A stretch of DNA of 62,215 nt from Flectobacillus sp. BAB-3569 (GCF_002270355.1 NZ_NJFZ01000025.1:1-62215); one strand, 5' to 3'. Numbered from the stretch's first letter, positions 35,101 through 43,777 are shown. Numbers and translations are program-made. Notes: a model not told the origin generated them from the sequence alone.

Positions 35101-36044
35101 TGAATATCTTAAATGTAATTGACTTATCAGAAACAGTACAAAAATATGCTAGTACCTCTGGAAACTTCAACAAAGAGGCTTTTGCTATCAATGTCGAAGA
35201 TTCAGAGTACATGGTAAGAGATATCATTGGCGTAGCTGCTTATGATGCTATTCTCTCAAATGATGACTCTGTTCCAGAAATTTTCAAGCAACTTACTACT
35301 GCCATTTTTTGCGATGCACTCGGAAACTTTGCCCAAACCAGTGGAGTACTTTTTTCGATAACTGGTCTCAAGCAAGGGCAAGGGCAGGAGTCACGTGCTG
35401 CTACGGATAATTCGGTCGAAGTGCTAATTGCTTCTTTCCAAAAAAGAAGTCAGGACGCTTTGGAACGTATGTTGGAGTTGATGGAGACTTCAAACAGCAC
35501 GCATCTTTCTGGATGGAAAAATTCTATTTACTTCACCAAGCTCAATGACTGCATCGTCAAAAATGCTCAAGAGCTTGGCGACATTCTTAGCATGAATATC
35601 AGTCGTGCCATTTTCTCCAAAATGAAGCGTAATCTTAAGTCTGCACAAGTTAGGCTTATCAAACAACTCAACCAGAATTTGGTCGACAAAATCATGACTG
35701 ATGATGGTAGTGATTATGTTTATTTGAAAGAAGAATACGCCCAACCTTATGTCGCAAATCTGGCATTTGGTAATTCAATTATTGGGTTGTCTGCTACTTT
35801 CGAAAAACAAATGTTTGCCTTGCTTGATAATAGCTCTGCCCAGTTATCCAATCGAAAAAAATCTTTGGATAAAGATTCTTTGGAATATTACAAAAATGTG
35901 TTTCTCAACACAGCAGATTCAAAAATCAAGGAGCTAATCGACGAGCTAAACCAAAATGCTGATACCTATCCTGAGTATGAGAAAACAGATTATTTCAGCA
36001 CTACACGATTACCAAAGGATTTGGGTAAAATAACGCTATTTTAA
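35100..36044 (+). CDS. Head-tail connector candidate
   Basis: 314 residues, helical. YMVRDIIGVAAYDAIL near the N-terminus is like the connector/adaptor proteins of Bacteroidota phages. Stop overlaps none; one base gap to the next gene. Confidence 0.55.
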   Translation: MNILNVIDLSETVQKYASTSGNFNKEAFAINVEDSEYMVRDIIGVAAYDAILSNDDSVPEIFKQLTTAIFCDALGNFAQTSGVLFSITGLKQGQGQESRAATDNSVEVLIASFQKRSQDALERMLELMETSNSTHLSGWKNSIYFTKLNDCIVKNAQELGDILSMNISRAIFSKMKRNLKSAQVRLIKQLNQNLVDKIMTDDGSDYVYLKEEYAQPYVANLAFGNSIIGLSATFEKQMFALLDNSSAQLSNRKKSLDKDSLEYYKNVFLNTADSKIKELIDELNQNADTYPEYEKTDYFSTTRLPKDLGKITLF

Positions 36045-36045
36045 C

Positions 36046-36657
36046 ATGAGACAAATTACAATAAATAATTATATTCTCGAAATACCTAGTAGTATCAACG
36101 AGCTATCACCTTGGCAACTCAAACGCCTCAAGGCTTATAACCTAACTACGTCTGAGCCCGATGCCGTGGTACTACTTTTGTTATTGCTCAACCCTCGTAA
36201 TTTCAAAATAGCTTGGTGGATATTCTATCAGTTAGAGTTTCGCCCCTGGTTCTACCAGACATTAATTGGGAAATTGTTTGTCTGGGTTCTTGACAAGTTT
36301 GGTAAAGACGTAGTGTTATATTTTGTACGTGCCGAGCCTTTTTTAAGACAGATAATGGAATGTATCTCTTTCCTAAAAGAAGACACTACACCACTATCAG
36401 TGAAGCCTTTCAAGTACAAATTTGGGCTTCAACTGTTCGATGAGTTCTTTGCTGGGCTAACTATGCGCCAGTTCAGAGAGGCATACTTCGAACTAATGCT
36501 GGTAAGCAAAAATGCCGATGCTCATATCGATGAAGTAAACACGGCCGTGGCTTGGTTGATTGCACCTTACTGGCTTACTAATCTCCCTTTTTGGGATACT
36601 TTTTCAAAAAGATTTTTATCCCAAAAACAGAGCCACATAAATGGTGCATGTGGGTAG
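36046..36657 (+). CDS. Hypothetical morphogenesis protein
   Basis: 203 residues with aromatic-rich segments (IAWWIFYQLEFRPWFYQTLIGKLFVWVL, then TAVAWLIAPYWLTNLPFWDTF). The hydrophobicity suggests membrane contact or a tail-assembly role. Overlaps the next frame by 67 bp. Confidence 0.55.
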   Translation: MRQITINNYILEIPSSINELSPWQLKRLKAYNLTTSEPDAVVLLLLLLNPRNFKIAWWIFYQLEFRPWFYQTLIGKLFVWVLDKFGKDVVLYFVRAEPFLRQIMECISFLKEDTTPLSVKPFKYKFGLQLFDEFFAGLTMRQFREAYFELMLVSKNADAHIDEVNTAVAWLIAPYWLTNLPFWDTFSKRFLSQKQSHINGACG

Positions 36658-36953
36658 CTAGCAAAATAGACCCCATCACAAAAAGATTAATCCTAGACTA
36701 TTTTGATGGACAATTTGAGCGTACTAAAAAACTATATCCTGAGTTTTATAAACCCTCTGACAAAGCTGAAAAGTCATCCAACGAAATGAGTTCTTACTAC
36801 AGCCTCAAAGGTTTATCACAACTTAGATCCAGTAATAATTTGATTGAAGATAGCGTCGACTTATCGTCCTTTACCGATGTGATTGAATCATACGAAATAG
36901 ATATCAGACGTTCGCTTCAGCTCGAAGAAGAACTTAAAAAGAACAAGCAATGA
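36591..36953 (+). CDS. Hypothetical protein
   Basis: 120 residues. It overlaps the previous gene by 67 bp; an internal start would remove the overlap. The rest (IDPITKRLILDYFDGQFERTKKLYPEFYKP) reads as genuine coding sequence. It resembles the two-frame arrangement of tail assembly chaperones, although no slippery site was identified. Confidence 0.5.
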   Translation: MGYFFKKIFIPKTEPHKWCMWVASKIDPITKRLILDYFDGQFERTKKLYPEFYKPSDKAEKSSNEMSSYYSLKGLSQLRSSNNLIEDSVDLSSFTDVIESYEIDIRRSLQLEEELKKNKQ

Positions 36954-37486
36954 CCGTAGAAGAGTTTAATATCATATTCGAAAACATAGCTGTTAAGGTA
37001 TTGGGACACAGCAAGACCAATTCCAAACCAAAGCGCTATATCATGTCGTCAGATGATGAAATCAAAAAGATGGCTGGAGGTGGATTAGATTTAAAATCCT
37101 ATTGTATGGAGGTATCTTACCCAATTGATAGTTTCGCCAAAGAAAACTCTACCTTTTGGAACAAAATAAACTTTGTTATCAGAATCTATCGACAGGTAAG
37201 ACCCGAAAGCGTCAGCGAGCAGATTATGGCATTGGAAGGTGCCAAAACTCATATTTTGAAAGTTTTGAAATGGCTATTTACCGCCCAAGCTCGCAATGGA
37301 AATTTATCGATTATGCCCAACAAGCATACCAAAATAGATACCAACGACGACATTGAAGCGCATGTTTTTTATGATGCTACCGAATTGAGCGTATGTGGTC
37401 GAGAGTTAAGCATCACTTTTATCAAAGAGGTTGAGTTTGTTGATTGCGATATCACCGATGAGGAATTGAACGAACTCTACCAATAA
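36950..37486 (+). CDS. Tail terminator / completion candidate
   Basis: 178 residues, MTVEEFNIIFENIAVKVLGHSKTN. A 4-bp overlap with the previous gene. Size and place between connectors and lysis suit a tail completion protein; sequence not recognised. Confidence 0.5.
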   Translation: MTVEEFNIIFENIAVKVLGHSKTNSKPKRYIMSSDDEIKKMAGGGLDLKSYCMEVSYPIDSFAKENSTFWNKINFVIRIYRQVRPESVSEQIMALEGAKTHILKVLKWLFTAQARNGNLSIMPNKHTKIDTNDDIEAHVFYDATELSVCGRELSITFIKEVEFVDCDITDEELNELYQ

Positions 37487-37502
37487 TTCTACTTCTACAC
37501 CT

Positions 37503-38084
37503 ATGGAAATGACTAAAGAGCACCTCAAACAGGCAGCGGCTTTGCTTGAGGTTGATGTACCAACTATCATGGCAGTTGATACCGTCGAAAGTTCAGGGAA
37601 GGGCTTTTTGAGAAGCAAAAAGATAAAAATCAAGTTTGAAGGGCATAAGTTTTATGTGTATGCCAAAAAACGAGATACCTTGAGCAAAAAGTATCCAACT
37701 CTCTGTTACCCAGACTTTACACAGCGTTTTTCTCCTTCAAATTCTGAGGACGAATACCGTCGATTTAGCCAAGCATTTGCACTCGATCCCGAAGCTGCTA
37801 TGATGGCCACCAGCTGGGGTAAGTTCCAAATGATGGGATTCAACTACAAAATCGTAGGTTTTGAAACCGTCGGTGATATGGTCGACTATCTCAAAAAAGG
37901 CGAAGCCGAACAACTAGAGGTATTCTGTAGATTCTTACTCGCTGAGGGCTTGCACGAATATCTACAAGCTGAAGACTATGCTTCTTTTGCACGTGCCTAC
38001 AACGGACCAGCTTACAAGACCAACAAATACGACACTAAAATTAAAATGTACGTCACTAAATATCGAAGAACTTATGTCCCCTAA
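37503..38084 (+). CDS. Endolysin, N-acetylmuramidase type
   Basis: 193 residues. The pattern VPTIMAVDTVESSGKGFL (catalytic Glu at about 27), KIKFEGHKFYVYAK, and ATSWGKFQMMGFNYKIVGF matches the phage N-acetylmuramidase family (DUF3380 type). It cuts peptidoglycan glycan strands at lysis. There is no signal peptide, so it needs a holin. Its ATG directly follows TTCTACACCT, and its end overlaps the next lysis gene by 11 bp. Confidence 0.88.
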   Translation: MEMTKEHLKQAAALLEVDVPTIMAVDTVESSGKGFLRSKKIKIKFEGHKFYVYAKKRDTLSKKYPTLCYPDFTQRFSPSNSEDEYRRFSQAFALDPEAAMMATSWGKFQMMGFNYKIVGFETVGDMVDYLKKGEAEQLEVFCRFLLAEGLHEYLQAEDYASFARAYNGPAYKTNKYDTKIKMYVTKYRRTYVP

Positions 38085-38334
38085 ACCACACACCATCGCC
38101 AATGCAATCATTATTCTGTTTGTTTGTGTTTGCTTAATTATTACGTTTGAGGCTTGTCGCAAAAAGCCAAAGCCACAAGCACCAACCATTACCATCAAGG
38201 ATTCAATTGCAATCCAAAACCTTAAAACATCTCTTCACCTACAAAAAGCTGACTCGCTAAAATATGAAAGCACTAAAATTCGTGTGTCTAGTACTGATTC
38301 TGCTAGGCGCGCATATTGGGGTATCTCAAAATGA
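38074..38334 (+). CDS. Lysis-cassette membrane protein / spanin candidate
   Basis: 86 residues from MSPKPHTIANAIIILFVCVC. One N-terminal membrane segment ending in a cysteine (ITFEACRKK), which could be an atypical lipobox, then a periplasmic part with Q/K/S-rich helix. It overlaps the endolysin and has 71 bp in common with the next gene, the kind of nesting typical of Rz/Rz1. Confidence 0.6.
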   Translation: MSPKPHTIANAIIILFVCVCLIITFEACRKKPKPQAPTITIKDSIAIQNLKTSLHLQKADSLKYESTKIRVSSTDSARRAYWGISK

Positions 38335-38656
38335 AGTAAAGCCCCTACAGCCCAAACCACCTTGTTTCTTATCAGTAAGTTGTGAACGACTCGACAAGGC
38401 CGAGTATGCCGAAAAGATACTCCCAATAGTCCAAGCTGAATGCCAGGAGCTTCGCAATGGACTACAGTCTGAAAAGGAAGCCAGAAGGCTTGAGCAAATC
38501 GACTCACAACGACGTGAAATTGGTTATCTTAACAAACAGGCTCAGGATGAGGCTGAAAATAAAAAGTTGAGAGATACCAATGCAACACTACGGCAACAAC
38601 GGTGGATTGCTTGCGCTGTTGGCGTTGTAGTTGGAGTATTGTCAGTAGTCTTTTAA
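38264..38656 (+). CDS. Signal-peptide coiled-coil protein, spanin candidate
   Basis: 130 residues. N-terminal signal-like MKALKFVCLVLILLGAHIGVS, a central coiled coil (LQSEKEARRLEQIDSQRREIG, about 67-103), and a C-terminal membrane segment (WIACAVGVVVGVLSVVF). With the overlapping upstream gene it may bridge the inner and outer membranes during lysis. Confidence 0.6.
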   Translation: MKALKFVCLVLILLGAHIGVSQNEVKPLQPKPPCFLSVSCERLDKAEYAEKILPIVQAECQELRNGLQSEKEARRLEQIDSQRREIGYLNKQAQDEAENKKLRDTNATLRQQRWIACAVGVVVGVLSVVF

Positions 38657-38660
38657 ATCA

Positions 38661-38683
38661 AAAGGGGCATTATCTCCCCTTTC
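38661..38683 (+). terminator. Hairpin behind the spanin-like gene
   Basis: AAAGGGGCATTATCTCCCCTTT, a 6-7 bp stem followed by few T residues. Weak terminator, just before the TTCTACACCTAACCACTACT leader of the next gene. Confidence 0.5.
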
Positions 38684-38707
38684 TACACCTAACCACTACT
38701 TAATACC

Positions 38708-38896
38708 ATGAACATTTTCATTCACGAAAAACTGACAATAACTTCTGTGATTTTATCCATCACCAACCCACACCCTATCAGCTTTATTGCTGCTTTTATT
38801 ACCATTCTTGTCGGACTCGAAAACCTACGCAGACAAGTAGTACAAGCTGGAGGAATCAAAAGCTATTTTCGAAACCTATTAAAACACTGGAAATAA
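38708..38896 (+). CDS. Small membrane protein, lysis region
   Basis: 62 residues, one membrane segment (PISFIAAFITILVGL) and a basic C-terminus. Overlaps the next gene by one base (TAATG). Holin or antiholin candidate. Confidence 0.55.
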   Translation: MNIFIHEKLTITSVILSITNPHPISFIAAFITILVGLENLRRQVVQAGGIKSYFRNLLKHWK

Positions 38897-39150
38897 TGAG
38901 CTTTAGAAACTTCGTGGAGAATCTGTTCAAGACTCGCACCCAAACAGGAAACGTCATCGGTGTAATTTTGACCTTGACTATCTGTTTGGCTTTCTTGATG
39001 TCATTCGCATACGCTTTTCAGAAAGGATTTGATACACCAATGATTACCTATTTAGAAAAACTAACAGATATCCTAAAAGATATTTTGTTATTGGTACTTG
39101 GTGGTATTATCAAAGCCTCATTTACAAAAAATAGCGATTCTGAGCAATAA
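38896..39150 (+). CDS. Holin candidate, two membrane segments
   Basis: 84 residues. Two hydrophobic segments (VIGVILTLTICLAFLMSFAYAF and ILKDILLLVLGGIIKA) and a charged tail, as in class II/III holins. It directly follows the endolysin/spanin genes. Confidence 0.6.
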   Translation: MSFRNFVENLFKTRTQTGNVIGVILTLTICLAFLMSFAYAFQKGFDTPMITYLEKLTDILKDILLLVLGGIIKASFTKNSDSEQ

Positions 39151-39156
39151 AACGTA

Positions 39157-39202
39157 TTTCAAAAATACGACAATACAATATTACAGTAATACGATAATAC
39201 AT
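39157..39202. repeat. Dispersed ACAATATTAC-type element
   Basis: CGTATTTC-AAAAATACGAC followed by AATACAATATTACAGTAATACG, with two overlapping inverted repeats. Related to the elements at 16771, 17333, 43778 and 45504. Confidence 0.6.
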
Positions 39203-39214
39203 CTAACCTCATAA

Positions 39215-39240
39215 AAAAAGCCTCAGCAATGAGGCTTTAC
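39215..39240 (+). terminator. Terminator of the lysis block
   Basis: AAAAAGCCTC-AGCAAT-GAGGCTTT, a 7-bp stem. A nearly identical stem lies at 39494-39521, so the gene between them is bracketed by twin hairpins. Confidence 0.65.
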
Positions 39241-39246
39241 TATATC

Positions 39247-39492
39247 ATGAAAATATTTATCACTGGATTTCTTCAAGTGTTTTTTGTAGCAATCAACACG
39301 TTTTTTATTAGTAAACAATTCTTAGTGGGCTCTTTTATTTCGGCATGTTTAATCAATCTCATTTGGACATATAATGTCAAAAAAGTAGCCTTTGGAGAAA
39401 ACCGAGAACGATACATTTACGCCCTTGGTGCTGGTATAGGAAGCCTCAGTGGTCTCAAAGTATCAATATTGATTTCTCAATTAATACTATAA
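39247..39492 (+). CDS. Membrane protein with three hydrophobic segments
   Basis: 81 residues from MKIFITGFLQVFFVAINTFF. Three hydrophobic segments. Not recognised, but it resembles short phage membrane proteins often found beside lysis genes. Lies between two terminator-like stems. Confidence 0.55.
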   Translation: MKIFITGFLQVFFVAINTFFISKQFLVGSFISACLINLIWTYNVKKVAFGENRERYIYALGAGIGSLSGLKVSILISQLIL

Positions 39493-39493
39493 C

Positions 39494-39521
39494 AAAAAAG
39501 CCTCATTACTGAGGCTTTTTT
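39494..39521. terminator. Bidirectional terminator
   Basis: AAAAAAGCCTC-ATTACT-GAGGCTTTTTT, between the convergent late region and the leftward accessory genes. Confidence 0.9.
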
Positions 39522-40000
39522 CATTCAATAAATGGGTAAAAATCTATATTTGGAACAATAGAAGGGTCTTTTGACACTACACTATATCTGAAATTAATAC
39601 CATCCTCACTTTTATGAAGAATAAGAAATCTATCACTTGATATTTTTCCTTTATGAAGAAATGAATAATCTAAATCCCCTAACTTCAATTTCAATTCATC
39701 ATAATTGGCAATATCATTCAATTTGTATTCACTATCAAAAATGACCAGTTCATCTGAAGTACGAATATGTTCACTATAAATAACATAAGTAAAATTTGAA
39801 CATAAACTTTTCATTTTTAGATCCCAAAAAATATTGCTAGAAACAATACCCAAAGGATAATATTCAAGACCTAAATATTCTAGAAATCTTCTGTAACCTT
39901 CAAATTTACCTTTTATCAAATCATTATTTGAAGCATATATTTTTTCAATATGCCTGACCAAATCATCAAAGAATAGTGTTTGCCTATTTATGCCTTCCAT
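39521..40000 (-). CDS. Hypothetical protein
   Basis: 159 residues (MEGINRQTLFFDDLVRHIEKI). The C-terminus KISSDRFLILHKSEDGINFRYSVVSKDPSIVPNIDFYPF has the look of a small regulatory or immunity-type protein, but no family was recognised. Last gene of the leftward block 43747-39521. Confidence 0.55.
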   Translation of the reverse strand: MEGINRQTLFFDDLVRHIEKIYASNNDLIKGKFEGYRRFLEYLGLEYYPLGIVSSNIFWDLKMKSLCSNFTYVIYSEHIRTSDELVIFDSEYKLNDIANYDELKLKLGDLDYSFLHKGKISSDRFLILHKSEDGINFRYSVVSKDPSIVPNIDFYPFIE

Positions 40001-40011
40001 AACACTCTATT

Positions 40012-40764
40012 TTAAACAATAGTCAAATACTGCTTTATTTCATTAATTCTGTCGCTATTCCTTTTAAGATGTGATTCAAAATCCAATGTGGCTCTTACTT
40101 CATAATTTATATCCGTCTCTTCATGAATATTAATAATTCCTGTTAGGATGTTTTCAATGACTAATTCTTTTTTAAATTGTCTACCATCAATTTTATCCCT
40201 TTGAAAACTCAAAGATTTTGTTACAAGGTTTTTGGACATAAGTAGCTGATATACTGTTTCAACACTAGATCCACTTTGTACAATTACCTCAGCCTGTGGT
40301 TGCTCTACACTTGGTATTTCTACTTTTACAGCCTCATGTTTCATTGGCAACACTGAAATATCCAAATAGTACTGTGGGTCAGCATAATCCTTAATTTCAG
40401 AATGAGTACCATCATATTTGTGAGCAATATCCCTATTGATATTCACGGCATACTGCATACGTCCGTGATAAGTAGTAGTAAAACGTTCACCTTTTGGGTC
40501 ATCAACACTAGTATTCATCATCAAAAGCGTACCGCCCAAAGCTTCACAAATCTCATCTATCATCTGTTCCTTATCACCCATTGCAGCATTCCAAGGAATA
40601 GCCACCAAATCAAGGTCACGATTCATTGAGCCATGAACTACAATGTTGTACCCATACTTTTTACCAATAGCTTTTATTAGCTCGAAGTAATAAGCATACA
40701 GGCTAGGTTTGGCATGTATAGGCTTTTCTATAACTTTTGTAGTGTATTCTTGTTGAGGTTCCAT
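40012..40764 (-). CDS. Nucleotidyltransferase-like protein
   Basis: 250 residues from MEPQQEYTTKVIEKP; the longer open frame from 40848 overlaps the previous gene too far. HGSMNRDLDLVAIPWN (about 45-60) is the GSxxRDxDL signature of a DNA polymerase beta-type nucleotidyltransferase fold. A DISVLPMKHEAV strand and a C-terminal domain of about 90 residues follow. It may modify a small molecule, tRNA or protein, and similar genes occur in phages next to anti-defence genes. Confidence 0.6.
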   Translation of the reverse strand: MEPQQEYTTKVIEKPIHAKPSLYAYYFELIKAIGKKYGYNIVVHGSMNRDLDLVAIPWNAAMGDKEQMIDEICEALGGTLLMMNTSVDDPKGERFTTTYHGRMQYAVNINRDIAHKYDGTHSEIKDYADPQYYLDISVLPMKHEAVKVEIPSVEQPQAEVIVQSGSSVETVYQLLMSKNLVTKSLSFQRDKIDGRQFKKELVIENILTGIINIHEETDINYEVRATLDFESHLKRNSDRINEIKQYLTIV

Positions 40765-40771
40765 GAAGTAG

Positions 40772-41113
40772 CTATTTAAGTTTATCATCGTCAGCAAGTA
40801 CATAATGAATGCACCCAAAATTCTCACCAGTTTGGAAGATTCCAACAATACCTTTTTTTCTGTTTTCTTCTGTAAGAAATCCTTTAAAGTCTGATGTAAT
40901 TATACTATCTCGCTTGACATTTAACTCGTTATTGTTTTTCCATTCAGTATCTTGCATAGGTGTTCTTACAGCATTATTAGTGCAATATCCCCATCCTTTA
41001 TTACTGTTTTTAAATTCTTCTCTATCTGTATTCCAGTGCCTACAAGAAGAACAACGCCCTAATGTTACGCTATTGACTTGGATGCAGTATTCATGCTTTT
41101 GTTCAGGATCCAT
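40772..41113 (-). CDS. Cysteine-containing hypothetical protein
   Basis: 113 residues. LGRCSSCRHWNTD, followed by WGYCTNNAVRTP and a late NFGCIHYVLADDD, gives four to five cysteines in a pattern that could hold zinc or a cluster, as in small phage proteins of the same layout. Not functionally assigned. Confidence 0.6.
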   Translation of the reverse strand: MDPEQKHEYCIQVNSVTLGRCSSCRHWNTDREEFKNSNKGWGYCTNNAVRTPMQDTEWKNNNELNVKRDSIITSDFKGFLTEENRKKGIVGIFQTGENFGCIHYVLADDDKLK

Positions 41114-41114
41114 A

Positions 41115-41507
41115 TTATTTCCAAAGTCTTGTTCTGTAGTGCACTCTTTGCTTAAATGATATTTTTTCTTTTGTTTGAATCCAACTACTTTTATAGCTAT
41201 GAATAAATCTAATGGTATTAACTACAGCTAAAAGAATAGCCACGCCAATTTGAAAACTTACAATCCAAGGAAAAAGTAAATACCATAACCAAAGTCTTTT
41301 TACCAAATAGTACCCACTATTATTTTCAATTTCGTATTCTTCCCCATCATCATCAATCTCCCAGTCCTGAAGCTTACGTTTTGTAATATTTTCAATGTAT
41401 TCCAATCGGTAAAAGATTAGTGTATATATCAAATCAATGGATTTAATAAAACCTAAACTCTTGAATTTATCTCTGAGATAAATCAAGTTTTCGAACAATG
41501 ATTTCAT
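41115..41507 (-). CDS. Membrane protein, paralogue of 41741-42007
   Basis: 130 residues from MKSLFENLIYLRDKFKSLGF. It shares with the gene at 41741 the MKSL-x3-N-x2-YL-x2-KF start, an IY-containing first hydrophobic segment, and KRLWLWYLLFPW before a second hydrophobic segment. Two genes of this kind in one block suggest a local duplication. Function unknown. Confidence 0.6.
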   Translation of the reverse strand: MKSLFENLIYLRDKFKSLGFIKSIDLIYTLIFYRLEYIENITKRKLQDWEIDDDGEEYEIENNSGYYLVKRLWLWYLLFPWIVSFQIGVAILLAVVNTIRFIHSYKSSWIQTKEKISFKQRVHYRTRLWK

Positions 41508-41521
41508 GATATTCTCAGCAA

Positions 41522-41734
41522 TTAAAAGCTTAATTTTGGACAAAACTTATTTTCGCTTTTCAACAACTCTACTTCAAATCGTATCTCATTTACAATTTGA
41601 TATTTCATTCTCAACCATTCTTCTTCTTTTTCAAATTTGTGTTCTTTGCAAAATTTCAATTTATGACGTAAGTCGGTTTCTTTTTCTTTTAGAACTTCAA
41701 CCAACTTATCTACTTTTTTACTTAAATCTTCCAT
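41522..41734 (-). CDS. Small coiled-coil protein
   Basis: 70 residues, MEDLSKKVDKLVEVLKEKETDL, highly charged and helical. It lies between the two paralogous membrane proteins and may be their soluble partner. Confidence 0.5.
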   Translation of the reverse strand: MEDLSKKVDKLVEVLKEKETDLRHKLKFCKEHKFEKEEEWLRMKYQIVNEIRFEVELLKSENKFCPKLSF

Positions 41735-41740
41735 ACCATT

Positions 41741-42007
41741 CTAAGGTTTTCTCAAACTAAATTTTATATACATTAATAGTAGCGTTATCCCCACAACTGG
41801 GGCATAATATATCCATAGCCAAACTCTTTTAAAGATGTTAGATTTTGGTTCTTGTTTAGTTTTTAAAAAATCAACAACTCTGTCTTCGGTAGTTGGTATT
41901 GCTGAAGGAATACAAACCATAAAGTAAATTATTTGAATTGCTTGGCGATATCCCATTTTGCTAAATTTGCGCTGCAAATACGACCAGTTGCTTATTAGTG
42001 ATTTCAT
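41741..42007 (-). CDS. Membrane protein, paralogue of 41115-41507
   Basis: 88 residues, MKSLISNWSYLQRKFSKMGYRQA. Two hydrophobic segments; KRVWLWIYYAPVVGITLLLM parallels KRLWLWYLLFPW of the paralogue. Shorter because the central acidic insert is reduced. Confidence 0.6.
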   Translation of the reverse strand: MKSLISNWSYLQRKFSKMGYRQAIQIIYFMVCIPSAIPTTEDRVVDFLKTKQEPKSNIFKRVWLWIYYAPVVGITLLLMYIKFSLRKP

Positions 42008-42031
42008 TTTGAAATAGATTAGTGGTTAATT

Positions 42032-42229
42032 TTATACAGGGAAAAGCTCATACTTTCGTATTTCTTCTTCTGACAATTGACGAGTGTATGTTAATTCTCC
42101 GAAAAAACCTGTCTGTTTTTTATCTAATTCAACATGACAAATGAATCCATGTGGTTGACATCCAACATCAAATGGCCTATATTTTAATCTATACTTGAAG
42201 AATTCTTTTATAACTTGAATCTTTTCCAT
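42032..42229 (-). CDS. Hypothetical small protein
   Basis: 65 residues (MEKIQVIKEFFKYRLKYRPFDVG). Not recognised. Confidence 0.5.
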   Translation of the reverse strand: MEKIQVIKEFFKYRLKYRPFDVGCQPHGFICHVELDKKQTGFFGELTYTRQLSEEEIRKYELFPV

Positions 42230-42253
42230 AACTGACTTTAATTTACAAAAGGA

Positions 42254-42499
42254 TTAATTCATTATTATCCGCTCACCTAGTACATACAGGTGTAAGGGAT
42301 TATGATTAAAAAACTCTGAGCCTTCTTTCCAAGGAATTTCCTCTTCCGATATCAGCAACTGCGGAAACTCCTGACCGCAGTACCATCCACAATACTTAAA
42401 AAGCCAAATTGCTATTTCGTCATTTTTTGCCAAGCCCTCTTGCTTGTTCCAGATTGGGAACCTCCCATCCTTCCCAATAAGTATCACCGTAGTCTGCAT
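42254..42499 (-). CDS. Hypothetical small protein
   Basis: 81 residues, MQTTVILIGKDGRFPIWNKQ. Not recognised. It directly follows the Tad2-like gene in transcription order. Confidence 0.5.
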   Translation of the reverse strand: MQTTVILIGKDGRFPIWNKQEGLAKNDEIAIWLFKYCGWYCGQEFPQLLISEEEIPWKEGSEFFNHNPLHLYVLGERIIMN

Positions 42500-42552
42500 G
42501 ATTGATTAAAAAATCAGCAGAGCACGTATTGATGCTCTACTGATTTATGATT

Positions 42553-42900
42553 TTAGTCAAGAATGCACCAGTCGGTTGCTAACATATCTGTTTGACTAGC
42601 TAACCATCCGTTCACAATCGATCCATCGGCAGCATACATACATAAGTATGCCCCAAATTTGACGGGTTTACCATCCTCTAAAGGAATAGCATCCCCATTT
42701 TCATTTTTACAATTGACATGAAGAAAATCTTTTACGCTTTGAGGTAATGATTTTACTTGTTGAACTACCGTTTTTAGTGACAATTTGTCTTCTGGGCGTT
42801 GGAATACAAACATATTTTTTCCATTCCATCCTTCACGAGAAATTCGTTTGCCTAATTTGGCAGCGTAGAGGGCTTGACCAAAGCTTTGATTTGATAACAT
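42553..42900 (-). CDS. tad2: DUF2829 protein, Tad2-like Thoeris inhibitor
   Basis: 115 residues from [20 protein letters not shown]. The order [30 protein letters not shown], and [27 protein letters not shown] is the DUF2829 signature. Members of this family (Tad2) bind the cyclic ADP-ribose signal of the Thoeris defence and block it. An ATG 14 codons upstream is in frame but the family begins near residue 1 given here. The length is close to the family norm except for an insert of about 25 residues. Confidence 0.82.
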   Translation of the reverse strand: MLSNQSFGQALYAAKLGKRISREGWNGKNMFVFQRPEDKLSLKTVVQQVKSLPQSVKDFLHVNCKNENGDAIPLEDGKPVKFGAYLCMYAADGSIVNGWLASQTDMLATDWCILD

Positions 42901-42901
42901 A

Positions 42902-43435
42902 TTATGATTTATTTTTAGGATTTGCTTGTATAACCATATCAATCATAGGCTCTATATAAACTATATAGTTGTATGAATGTCCATACCTCAATTGTTTGAC
43001 AGATTCATAAAACTCCACAACCTTTTGCTGTGTGTTAAATATTGTCTTTGGATAACAAAATGAGAGCTTACATTCATAATCAAAAACCATCGGCTGTTTT
43101 TTGCGGTAATAGGCAATCAGCATATCTACCAGCATAGTGCTTCTATCATGACAAAATGCTGAACCTTCTATCCGCTGAATCCAGTGTTCAAAATGTCGAA
43201 CATAGTACTGGTGGTTCATTATAATTTCAACCACATCAGGATTTTCCGATATTTTGACCTTTATCAATACCTCAGCAAATTTTCTAAGCGGATTCAAAAA
43301 GCATCTATCAAAATCAAAAACACCATAATTTTTAGGTATTTCGATTTTATCTGCCAGCTCTTTATATTTTTCTAAATTCTTTTTTGCTCCTAATTCGGAA
43401 GATAACTTGATAATTTCCTCTAGAATGTTTTTCAT
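42902..43435 (-). CDS. Hypothetical protein
   Basis: 177 residues ([20 protein letters not shown]), with [20 protein letters not shown] and [19 protein letters not shown]. No family recognised. It ends one base before the Tad2-like start and is probably co-expressed. Confidence 0.55.
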   Translation of the reverse strand: MKNILEEIIKLSSELGAKKNLEKYKELADKIEIPKNYGVFDFDRCFLNPLRKFAEVLIKVKISENPDVVEIIMNHQYYVRHFEHWIQRIEGSAFCHDRSTMLVDMLIAYYRKKQPMVFDYECKLSFCYPKTIFNTQQKVVEFYESVKQLRYGHSYNYIVYIEPMIDMVIQANPKNKS

Positions 43436-43441
43436 AACTTG

Positions 43442-43747
43442 CTAGATGACATTATTATTAATTTCTAGATACCCACTATCAAATACTTGAATTATTACCT
43501 TCTCTCTTGCTACAGATATAGGAACCTCTTTATTAATGTGTTTAAGTACTCTTAGTGATGCTGCATATAATTCTGCCTTTTGACGAGCTGCACTTTTCAA
43601 TTTTTTCTCCAGTTCATCTATTTCCTCATTTAATTCTTTCAACTGAAAAGCTAGGTCATAAAGTACATCCCCAGCAACCTCTGTGTCACCCTGAATTAAA
43701 TCAACTAATCCCGAATAGCTGAAATCTTCTATATTCAATCTCTCCAT
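43442..43747 (-). CDS. Small coiled-coil protein
   Basis: 101 residues with a helix of about 40 residues (DLAFQLKELNEEIDELEKKL) in the middle. First gene of the leftward accessory block. Confidence 0.5.
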   Translation of the reverse strand: MERLNIEDFSYSGLVDLIQGDTEVAGDVLYDLAFQLKELNEEIDELEKKLKSAARQKAELYAASLRVLKHINKEVPISVAREKVIIQVFDSGYLEINNNVI

Positions 43748-43777
43748 AATTTTTCTTTAAACACCTGATTTATAAGT

